DNA of 64,000 nt, from assembly GCA_029245065.1 (NCBI GenBank), contig JAQWQB010000060.1, positions 1 through 64,000 on the forward strand. The letters are read 5' to 3'. Positions 33,465-40,866 of the stretch are shown piece after piece. This stretch comes from Flavobacteriales bacterium. GTDB taxonomy: Bacteria > Bacteroidota > Bacteroidia > Flavobacteriales_D > Sanyastnellaceae. Position 1 is the stretch's first letter. Each line of letters starts with the position of its first letter. The notes under the pieces were generated by a model. It saw only the letters and a list, made by a program, of their open reading frames with translations, ran no database searches and had not been told where the DNA came from. The translations under genes and the position numbers were made by a program.

Positions 33465-34778
33465 TTAATCGGCCAAAGCAGCTTTATAAGTCGCTAGAAC
33501 CCGTTCTCGTGCCATTTTGTGATCAACCATTGGTTCTGGATAAGATGAGGTACCGTATTCCGGGACCCATCTTTTGATATACTTGTTTTCAGGGTCAAAC
33601 TTTTTATGCTGAGAGGTCGGGTTGAATACCCTAAAGTAAGGGGCCGCATCACAACCTGAACTAGCTGCCCATTGCCAACCGCCTACATTAGATGCCAGCT
33701 CAAAATCAAGCAATTTCTCAGCAAAATAACGTTCTCCCCAGCGCCAATCAACGAGCAAATGTTTCACCAGAAAACTCGCTGTAATCATTCGAACGCGGTT
33801 GTGCATAAAGCCTGTTGCATTCAATTCCCGCATTCCTGCGTCAACAATTGGGTAACCGGTTTTTCCTTGACACCACTTCTCGAACTGGTCTTCATCATTG
33901 ATCCATTCCACACGATCATATTTCGGTTTGAACGCATTGTCAACCGTATGTGGATGATGATGAATGATCATTTGATAGAAGTCTCTCCAGATTAATTCAT
34001 TTAACCATTTCTCACTGTGCTGTTGTCCTTTTCTGGCGACTTCCCGAATACTGAGTGTTCCAAATCGAAGGTGTAAACTGATGCGCGTGGTTCCTTTCAC
34101 CGAAGGAATGTCTCTTCGATCTTCATAATGAGACAACGTTGAATTTTCAATCTTGAGCGAAGGATAGTCAATTTCAGTTGCTTCGAACCCCATTTCCGCC
34201 AATGATATGAAGGGGAGAGGAGCCATTTGTTGAAATGCGCCCATGTGTTCTTCAGAAGGATGTGCGTTGAACTGCGTTGGCGTTAATGCTGCTTTCCACT
34301 TTCTCATATAAGGGGTGAAAACAGAATAGGGCTCGCCGTTGTCTTTTACGACTTCACTTTTTTCAAAAATGACATGGTCTTTTGCGCCTACAAACTCAAC
34401 TTCATGTGAAGAGAGGATGTCATGGATTTTTTGGTCTCTGCGTTTCGCATAAGGTTCGTAATCCCTATTTGCATACACATGTGAAGGAGAATACTTTTTC
34501 AGCAGGTCTGGCCAAATTTGTTCCGGTTTCCCGTATGCAATGAGCATGGAAGAACCCATTGACTCCAATTTGGTTTTCATCTTATCCAATTCGGCGTGAA
34601 TGAAGTTCACTCTCGCGTCTTTTTTGTTTCCCAGTTTCGAAAGAATGGCTTCATCGAAAATAAATAGGCAGATGACTTCGCTTCCGGATTGAAGTGCTTT
34701 GGATAGACCGGCATTATCGTGAAATCGAAGATCTCTTCGGAACCAGAATATAGATGGTTGTAGCGTTTCCATAATCAA
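33465..34778 (-). CDS. Deoxyribodipyrimidine photolyase (cryptochrome/photolyase family)
   Basis: 437 residues. The N-terminal antenna-binding domain opens with SIFWFRRDLRFHDNAGL; the FAD-binding helical domain contains RISLHLRFGTLSIREV, LNELIWRDFYQMI, GYPIVDAGMRELNATGFMHN (in part), WRWGERYFAEKLLDFELASN and GGWQWAASSGCDAAPYFR. These match class I CPD photolyases, which repair UV-induced pyrimidine dimers with blue light; a cryptochrome-type role is less likely. An ATG two codons later (34772) is an alternative start. A terminator-like hairpin lies only about 10 bases upstream of the start, see the leader feature. Likely co-transcribed with the CoA-transferase gene. Confidence 0.94.
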   Translation of the reverse strand: MIMETLQPSIFWFRRDLRFHDNAGLSKALQSGSEVICLFIFDEAILSKLGNKKDARVNFIHAELDKMKTKLESMGSSMLIAYGKPEQIWPDLLKKYSPSHVYANRDYEPYAKRRDQKIHDILSSHEVEFVGAKDHVIFEKSEVVKDNGEPYSVFTPYMRKWKAALTPTQFNAHPSEEHMGAFQQMAPLPFISLAEMGFEATEIDYPSLKIENSTLSHYEDRRDIPSVKGTTRISLHLRFGTLSIREVARKGQQHSEKWLNELIWRDFYQMIIHHHPHTVDNAFKPKYDRVEWINDEDQFEKWCQGKTGYPIVDAGMRELNATGFMHNRVRMITASFLVKHLLVDWRWGERYFAEKLLDFELASNVGGWQWAASSGCDAAPYFRVFNPTSQHKKFDPENKYIKRWVPEYGTSSYPEPMVDHKMARERVLATYKAALAD

Positions 34779-35266
34779 TGATAAAAAAATAGCCTAGCTT
34801 TTACACTAGGCTATCTGTCCAAAATCAAATGAATTGATTTTTCACCTTACGATTGCATCTCTCTCAAAAATGCACACTTCTAACATCATACATTCAGGTT
34901 TGTTCACTGGACTGGAATTTAAATCATAGTTCAGTACGCATTTAACCACATTAGTTCTTAGAACGATTCATCATACCCAAAATAGGGCGTAACTCTTGTC
35001 GAAATCGGATGTGATTGGCCCTCATTTGGCATCTCTTTCAAGAAAAATGCTCCTTGTTTTCAAAAAATATTCATCTAAAATATGACGTGAGATTTCAGGA
35101 GTTGCATGTTTTATAACTGGCATTTATTCAGTGTTATAGCATCTATTATTGACAGGGTTTAAGAAAAGATTGTAGTTCTAGACTCCAATAAATGTTTAAC
35201 GATTTTAAAAAAAAGATTAAACAAAATGGAAGGCTAATCAGTTGTAAGGGCAAAATTTATAAAACC
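34779..35266. other. 488-base intergenic region with structured, duplicated leader
   Basis: Besides the terminator-like hairpin (34789-34814), this gap has a second perfect 8-base-pair hairpin (34821-34841, AAAATCAA/TTGATTTT, 5-base loop), a 5+1+5 inverted repeat GTTCTTAGAAC (34954-34964), and two copies of a motif (34855-34873 and 35029-35050; on the minus strand GCATTTTTGAGAGAGATGC and a 22-base variant with three extra bases). Two tiny minus-strand frames exist, 15 codons (34842-34889) and 24 codons (34951-35025). The right part precedes the fasciclin gene, but I find no clear promoter box there. Confidence 0.5.
34782..34814 (-). terminator. Terminator-like hairpin directly upstream of the photolyase gene
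   Basis: ATAGCCTAG (34789-34797) pairs exactly with CTAGGCTAT (34806-34814) over an 8-base loop, and in the minus direction is followed by seven Ts and then the photolyase start codon. Any photolyase transcript starting upstream must pass this hairpin, so it is an attenuator or the end of a separate small transcript. Confidence 0.7.
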
Positions 35267-37213
35267 ATGAAACGGTATTTCTACACACTTACATTAGTTT
35301 TAGCTGCATTCGGGATGAATGCACAAACAGTGGTCGACATCATTGTTGATAGTCCAGTCCACACAACTTTAGAAACGGCAGTAATCGCAGCCGGATTAGA
35401 TGATGATCTGTCAGCAGACGGAACATTTACAGTATTCGCCCCAACGGATGAGGCGTTTGAGAACCTACCAATGGGTGCACTTGATGCGCTATTAGCAGAT
35501 CCTGAAGGAGCTTTGGCCAACGTACTGTTGTACCATGCGGCTGGTATCACAGCTTTATCAGGAGATTTGTCTGATGGTCAAATGGTGGAAACATTACAGG
35601 GCCAAGATGTTACGGTAACTCTTATGGATGGTAACGTAATGATCAACGACGCACTTGTAACTGTAGCGGATCAAATCGCAACAAACGGTGTTGTACACGT
35701 GATCAACGCAGTTCTACTACCAGAAGCACTTCCTGCAACAGTAGTAGACATCGTAGTTGACAGCCCAGTGCACGAAACATTGGAGACAGCAGTAATCGCT
35801 GCAGGTCTTGCGGATGATCTTTCAGCAGAAGGGCCATTCACTGTTTTCGCCCCAACAGATGAAGCTTTCGAAAACCTTCCAGAAGGTGTATTGGATGCAT
35901 TGTTGGCTGATCCGGAAGGAGCACTAGCAAACGTATTGCTTTACCACGTAGCTGCAGGCGCAACATTCTCAGGAGACCTTTCAGATGGTCAAATGATTGA
36001 GACGTTACAAGGACAAGATGTTACTGTATCTATCGTAGATGGAAACGTAATGATTAACGATGCAATGGTAACAGTTGCAAACCTTGAAGCAGAAAACGGA
36101 GTTGTACACGTAATTAACGCGGTACTTGTACCAGTAGCACTTCCTGCTACCGTAGTAGACATCGTAGTTGATAGCCCAGTACACGAAACATTGGAGACAG
36201 CAGTAATCGCTGCAGGTCTTGCGGATGATCTTTCAGCAGAAGGGCCATTCACAGTCTTCGCACCAACAGATGAAGCATTTGAAAACCTTCCAGAAGGCGT
36301 ATTGGATGCACTTCTAGCAGATCCAGAAGGAGCTTTGGCAGATGCATTGCTATACCACGTAGCAGAAGGAGCGACTTTCGCAGGAGACCTTTCAGATGGG
36401 CAAATGATTCAGACGTTGCTTGGAGACGATGTAACAGTAACAATCATGGACGGTACAGTGATGATCAATGATGCAACAGTAATTGTTGCAGACTTGGAAG
36501 CTGAGAACGGAGTGGTACACGTAATCAACGCGGTATTGCTTGCACCAGCAGAGCCTGTAACTGTATACGATATCATCGCTGACAGTGACATCCACGAAAC
36601 ACTAGAAACTGCTATCGATGCAGCTGGTTTGGATGATGATTTGATGGGAGCAGGACCGTTTACAGTGTTCGCACCAACAGACGAAGCATTTGACAACCTT
36701 CCAGAAGGTGCATTGGATGCACTTCTAGCAGATCCAGAAGGAGCTTTGGCAGATGCATTACTTTACCACGTCGCTTCAGGAACAACACTTTCCGGTGACC
36801 TTTCTGATGGACAGTCTATCGAAACATTATTCAACATGGAAGATGTAGTTGTCTCAATCGTAGATGGAAACGTAATGATCAATGACGCAATGGTTGTACT
36901 TGCTGATTTGGAAGCAGATAACGGTGTAGTGCACGTAATTAGCGCTGTATTGTTGTCTCCAACGAACGTAACCGTAACTGACATTGAAGCACTTAACATT
37001 TACCCTAACCCTGCAGATAACGTAGTAAATATCAGCGGAGATGTTCCAGCAGGAACACAGTACTCAATCATTGACCAAACAGGTCGTGTGATTGCTACAA
37101 GTACTTTCTCTGGTGTAACTACAATTGATGTAAGTGCCTTTGAAGCTGGGATTTATAGCTTCATTTTGATCGGCGATAACACCGTTACTGCGAAGCAGTT
37201 TATGGTGAAGTAA
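35267..37213 (+). CDS. Secreted protein with four fasciclin (FAS1) domains and T9SS type A sorting domain
   Basis: 648 residues from the ATG at 35267, which opens a signal peptide (KRYFYTLTLVLAAFGMNAQ); the frame runs back to 35192 without one. Four FAS1 domains follow at a strict 411-base period (starts at 35330, 35741, 36152 and 36563), each with the H1 box FTVFAPTDEAF and the late box GVVHVINAVLL. The last ~70 residues (LNIYPNPADNVVNISGD... to KQFMVK) are a type A T9SS sorting domain, so the protein is exported and probably attached to the cell surface. FAS1 domains mediate adhesion. The second and third repeats are nearly identical at DNA level over about 90 bases. Two terminators follow. 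Confidence 0.93.
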   Translation: MKRYFYTLTLVLAAFGMNAQTVVDIIVDSPVHTTLETAVIAAGLDDDLSADGTFTVFAPTDEAFENLPMGALDALLADPEGALANVLLYHAAGITALSGDLSDGQMVETLQGQDVTVTLMDGNVMINDALVTVADQIATNGVVHVINAVLLPEALPATVVDIVVDSPVHETLETAVIAAGLADDLSAEGPFTVFAPTDEAFENLPEGVLDALLADPEGALANVLLYHVAAGATFSGDLSDGQMIETLQGQDVTVSIVDGNVMINDAMVTVANLEAENGVVHVINAVLVPVALPATVVDIVVDSPVHETLETAVIAAGLADDLSAEGPFTVFAPTDEAFENLPEGVLDALLADPEGALADALLYHVAEGATFAGDLSDGQMIQTLLGDDVTVTIMDGTVMINDATVIVADLEAENGVVHVINAVLLAPAEPVTVYDIIADSDIHETLETAIDAAGLDDDLMGAGPFTVFAPTDEAFDNLPEGALDALLADPEGALADALLYHVASGTTLSGDLSDGQSIETLFNMEDVVVSIVDGNVMINDAMVVLADLEADNGVVHVISAVLLSPTNVTVTDIEALNIYPNPADNVVNISGDVPAGTQYSIIDQTGRVIATSTFSGVTTIDVSAFEAGIYSFILIGDNTVTAKQFMVK

Positions 37214-37228
37214 TACCTAAGTGTAGAT

Positions 37229-37262
37229 AAAAGCCCCCTATTCCTGGAAGAGGGGGCTTTTT
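37229..37262. terminator. Strong hairpin terminator after the fasciclin gene
   Basis: AAGCCCCCT (37231-37239) pairs with AGGGGGCTT (37251-37259), flanked by A and T runs. It suits the plus-strand fasciclin transcript and could also stop the convergent epimerase transcript. Confidence 0.88.
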
Positions 37263-37280
37263 ATTTCTTTAAATCACAAG

Positions 37281-37309
37281 AAGGGCTCTCCGAATGGAAA
37301 GCCCTTTTT
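37281..37309 (+). terminator. Second hairpin terminator between the fasciclin and epimerase genes
   Basis: AAGGGCT (37281-37287) pairs with AGCCCTT (37300-37306), with an inner TCC/GGA extension and a T-run on the plus strand. A tandem back-up to the terminator 20 bases before it. Confidence 0.7.
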
Positions 37310-37313
37310 CTGT

Positions 37314-38204
37314 TTATGATAATTCGTTGAGTGCCTTGTCAATGGTAGGATAAGCGCATTGAAAGTTGAAGCTATCTTGAACTGTAGAAACGACCTTTTG
37401 TGAACGAAGAATAACTTGAGACATTTCACCAAAGATTAGCTTGAGAACAAAAGCGGGAACTTTTGGCGCCCAAAATCCTTTTGATAAAGATGCTGCCAAC
37501 GCTTTGGAGAACTGCTGATTCGTTACCGGGTGCGGCGCAACACCATTGATAACACCGTTTATTGCGTCGTCTTCAATACTTCGAATGAACAGGTTGACCA
37601 AATCGTCTATGTGGATCCAACTTTGCCATTGCTTACCACTACCCACTGCTGAACCCAATCCCATTTTGAAAACCGGAAGAAGTTTAGCCATAGCCCCGCC
37701 GTCGTTTGAAAGCACCAAGCCAATTCGAATGAAGGCAACACGATGTTGTTCCGCGGCTTTTTGGCCTTCAATTTCCCAGGCCTTCACTACGTCTTGCAGA
37801 AATCCTTCGCCTAAAGGGCTTGCCTCATTTGATGGTTCATCTCCGAAAGGATAAATGCCAATGGCACTGGCGTTAATTAATGTTTTGGATGGGGCATTTT
37901 GGAGGGCATTTACCAAGGTCCGTGTGCTGTTTACACGGCTATCCATAATTTCCCTTTTCGCAGCTGAAGTCCATCTCTGAGCAACGTTCGCCCCAGCTAA
38001 GTTCACAATGGCATCGGCACTTTCAACAGCTTGTTGGTCAATTTCTAACTGAGCAGGGTTCCAAGCAGCATAAGAAATATGCGCTGATTCCTTTTTCCCA
38101 GCAGGGTTTCGCGTCAGCACAACCACTTGATGGCCATTGGCTACCAACGCTTTTGACAATGCTGTTCCAATTAGTCCAGACCCTCCGGCGATAAGAATTT
38201 TCAT
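37314..38204 (-). CDS. TIGR01777 family NAD(P)-dependent epimerase/oxidoreductase (YfcH-like)
   Basis: 296 residues from the ATG at 38204, where the extended-SDR Rossmann motif KILIAGGSGLIGTALSKAL begins; a frame back to 38354 lacks family sequence. Other family marks: ADAIVNLAGANVAQRWTSA, NSTRTLVNAL, LINASAIGIYPFGDEPSNE and VVKAWEIEGQKAAE. The C-terminal DUF1731 part ends in the usual helical segment. This family is widespread; catalytic function is not established, although relatives have been tied to cell division inhibition in cyanobacteria. Monocistronic, divergent from the choice-of-anchor B gene. Confidence 0.9.
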   Translation of the reverse strand: MKILIAGGSGLIGTALSKALVANGHQVVVLTRNPAGKKESAHISYAAWNPAQLEIDQQAVESADAIVNLAGANVAQRWTSAAKREIMDSRVNSTRTLVNALQNAPSKTLINASAIGIYPFGDEPSNEASPLGEGFLQDVVKAWEIEGQKAAEQHRVAFIRIGLVLSNDGGAMAKLLPVFKMGLGSAVGSGKQWQSWIHIDDLVNLFIRSIEDDAINGVINGVAPHPVTNQQFSKALAASLSKGFWAPKVPAFVLKLIFGEMSQVILRSQKVVSTVQDSFNFQCAYPTIDKALNELS

Positions 38205-38304
38205 GACGTTTTTTTTAAGCAACAATGATGTCTTGTTGTTGTTCTGTTCGCATACCAAGTTGATTCTTCGTATCTTTAGGCAATACCTTAACAAGATAAC
38301 CAAT

Positions 38305-40866
38305 ATGTTCAGTTCCCGATTAGGAGCGTTGCTAATAGCAATGTTCGCCTTCACAACGCTATCATCACGAGCACAGGACTTGTGCGAAAATGGACTAGCT
38401 GCAGGAGTTTATCCTTGTAGTAATGTCAATCTACTTTCTTTCATGCCTACAGCTGATATTGGAGGAGGGAATGTCGAATTCAATGATATTTGGGGTTGGA
38501 CTGATCCACTCGATGGAAAGGAATACGTCATGATTGGAAAGTCTGACGGAACTTCTTTCATCGATATTTCAGATCCTATCAATCCTGTTTTTCTTGGTGA
38601 ACTTCCTACGCACTCTGGCAATTCAATTTGGAGAGATGTGAAGGTTTACGGCAACTACGCTTTTGTTGTTAGTGAAGCTGGAGGACACGGAATGCAAGTG
38701 TTTGACTTGACAAGATTGAGAAACGTTGTAAGCATACCAGAAACGTTTACGGAAGATGCTCATTACGCTGGTTTCGGAAACGCTCACAACATTGTTATTA
38801 ATGAAGAAGTGGCGTTGGCATACGCTGTTGGTACCAATACCTTCAGTGGAGGAATGCACATCGTAGATATTTCAAATCCGTTGGCTCCAGTAATTGCCGG
38901 TGATTTTGCCGCAGACGGTTACACGCACGATGCACAAGTGGTCACGTACAATGGTCCAGATGCCGCGTATGTAGGAAAGCAAATTGCTTTCAATGCCAAT
39001 GAAAACACCCTGACCATAGTAGATGTTGATGATCCAACGGATACCCAACAATTGGGAAGAGTAGGTTATTCGAATGTAAGTTATGCGCACCAAGGATGGC
39101 TGACGGAAGATCATACGTACTTTTTACTAGGAGATGAGCTAGATGAATCTAACCTTGGTATTCCGACCAGAACAGTTATTTGGGATGTTTCAGATTTGAA
39201 CAACCCAGTGGTTATCGGTGAATTTAGCTCTACTGAAGCGGCTATTGATCACAACTTGTATATCAAAGGAAACCTCATTTATCAAGCGAATTACAGAGCT
39301 GGTCTACGTATCTTGGATGGAAGCGATGTAGCGAACGCTAACCTTTCTGAAATTGCGTATTTCGACATTTACCCATCGAGTAATTCGAACCAGTTCAATG
39401 GAGCATGGAGTAATTATCCCTATTTCGCATCGGGCGTTGTGGCCGTAAGCCATATCGAAGAGGGACTTTTCTTGCTTCAACCTCAATTCTTAAGCGCAAG
39501 TGTGCCTCAAGATAGCTACTGCTATGAAGACGATGTCGTAATTGATCTTTCTGTAATTACAGGATGGGAAGGCCCTGTAAACTTGTCTGTTAGTGAAGGA
39601 CTTCCTGCAGGAGCCACAGCAACTTTTTCTGCCAATGGCGTGGGAGCAGGAGACTATACCTTAACGCTTTCTAACCTTCCTGACGTAACAGGAGATTTGA
39701 GCATTACCATAGAAGGAGTTGGGGCCTCAGATACGTACAGATCTACGGTAACTTTCTTGGTGTTTGATTGTGCCAATGATGTGCTAGGATGTACGGATTC
39801 AGCAGCCACAAACTACGATCCAGCAGCAACCATTGAAGATGGTTCATGTACGTACCCTTGTATTGATGTTACGCTGAGTATTTCAACTGATTGCTGGGGG
39901 GGCGAAGTTAGCTGGACGTTAACTGACGCAGCAGGAACAGTGGTAGACCAAATGGCCGGTGGAACACTTGGTAACCAAGTAACAACAACGTGGGACTTCT
40001 GCTTAAAACCAGGTTGCTATGATTGGGAAATCTTAGACAGCTTCGGAGATGGACTTTCTGGAATCGCCTCAGGATGTGCCGTTGATGGAAACTATTCTGT
40101 TACTGATGCTGATGGCAACATTCTTGTAGAAATGGCCGAAGCGAATTATGGCGACGGTATCGTAGAAAACTTCTGTGTTTCAATTCCAGTGGACGGTTGT
40201 ACCGATCCAACTGCGTGCAACTACGATGCCAATGCGGTGAATGACGACGGTTCTTGTATACTTCCTGATGGATGTACAGATGCTGCAGCGTGTAATTTTG
40301 ACCCAGCTGCAACATGCGATGATGGCTCTTGTATCCTTCCAAATGGATGTACTGATGATTCCGCTTGTAACTTCGATCCAGCTGCAACATGCGACGATGG
40401 GAGCTGTATCCTTCCGAATGGTTGTACAGATGTTACTGCTTGCAACTATGACATGAATGCTACATGCGATGACGGTTCATGCATTGCAACGGTTACGTAT
40501 TACGAAGATTCAGATAACGATGGATTTGGAGGTACGAATTCAGTACAACTGTGTGCACCTCAAGCTGGTTTCGTTCTAGATAATACCGATTGCGATGACA
40601 ACAACGGGGATGTTTATCCAAACGCTCCAGGAACAGGAGAAGGCATAGACAACAACTGCAACGAAGTAATTGATGTTGATGAGCAACTGGTGACGTGTCT
40701 TGGAGATTTCGATCTTGATGGACAGCGCAACGTTGCTGACATGCTTATTCTTCTTGGAGATTACGCCTGCGTTGAAGATTGCATAGGAGACATGACGGGA
40801 GATGATTTTGTGAACGCAGCAGATATTCTGGCATTCCTCAACATCTTCGGAATTCCTTGTGATTAA
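38305..40866 (+). CDS. Secreted choice-of-anchor B protein with GCTD/DGSC repeats, MopE-like and dockerin-like ends
   Basis: 853 residues from the ATG at 38305, which opens a signal peptide (LGALLIAMFAFTTLSSRAQ). Residues about 25-420 are LVIVD-type repeats of the choice-of-anchor B family (WGWTDPLDGKEYVMIG, GTSFIDISDPINPVFLGEL, AHNIVINEE). Then come five cysteine repeats of the form GCTDxxACNxDxxAxxDDGSC, one near 39790 and four in perfect 75-base tandem (40192-40491). Next is a MopE-like metal-binding motif (YYEDSDNDGFGG...DNTDCDDNNGDVYPNA). The C-terminus (GDFDLDGQRNVADMLILLGDY, GDMTGDDFVNAADILAFL) resembles paired dockerin/EF-hand calcium loops. No standard T9SS domain is visible. Shares a TTAA with the convergent ABC gene. 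Confidence 0.87.
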   Translation: MFSSRLGALLIAMFAFTTLSSRAQDLCENGLAAGVYPCSNVNLLSFMPTADIGGGNVEFNDIWGWTDPLDGKEYVMIGKSDGTSFIDISDPINPVFLGELPTHSGNSIWRDVKVYGNYAFVVSEAGGHGMQVFDLTRLRNVVSIPETFTEDAHYAGFGNAHNIVINEEVALAYAVGTNTFSGGMHIVDISNPLAPVIAGDFAADGYTHDAQVVTYNGPDAAYVGKQIAFNANENTLTIVDVDDPTDTQQLGRVGYSNVSYAHQGWLTEDHTYFLLGDELDESNLGIPTRTVIWDVSDLNNPVVIGEFSSTEAAIDHNLYIKGNLIYQANYRAGLRILDGSDVANANLSEIAYFDIYPSSNSNQFNGAWSNYPYFASGVVAVSHIEEGLFLLQPQFLSASVPQDSYCYEDDVVIDLSVITGWEGPVNLSVSEGLPAGATATFSANGVGAGDYTLTLSNLPDVTGDLSITIEGVGASDTYRSTVTFLVFDCANDVLGCTDSAATNYDPAATIEDGSCTYPCIDVTLSISTDCWGGEVSWTLTDAAGTVVDQMAGGTLGNQVTTTWDFCLKPGCYDWEILDSFGDGLSGIASGCAVDGNYSVTDADGNILVEMAEANYGDGIVENFCVSIPVDGCTDPTACNYDANAVNDDGSCILPDGCTDAAACNFDPAATCDDGSCILPNGCTDDSACNFDPAATCDDGSCILPNGCTDVTACNYDMNATCDDGSCIATVTYYEDSDNDGFGGTNSVQLCAPQAGFVLDNTDCDDNNGDVYPNAPGTGEGIDNNCNEVIDVDEQLVTCLGDFDLDGQRNVADMLILLGDYACVEDCIGDMTGDDFVNAADILAFLNIFGIPCD
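40192..40491 (+). repeat. Four tandem 75-base coding repeats (GCTD...DGSC)
   Basis: Repeat starts at 40192, 40267, 40342 and 40417 are exactly 75 bases apart, each encoding 25 residues. Repeats 3-5 of the protein carry an extra cysteine (ATCDDGSC) that the first two lack, so they probably arose by recent duplication. Confidence 0.85.

Noticed and set aside
34800-35060. Possible cobalamin riboswitch, 6S RNA or tmRNA in the photolyase leader
   Set aside because: I could not find the conserved core sequences of any of these classes, so only a generic structured leader is claimed.
35281-36999. Several antisense frames across the fasciclin gene with repeated similar translations
   Set aside because: They repeat because the underlying DNA is a tandem FAS1 repeat. 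They have no starts, signals or homology of their own.
40100-40445. Antisense and alternative frames with repeated peptides opposite the GCTD/DGSC repeats
   Set aside because: Shadows of the 75-base coding repeat.
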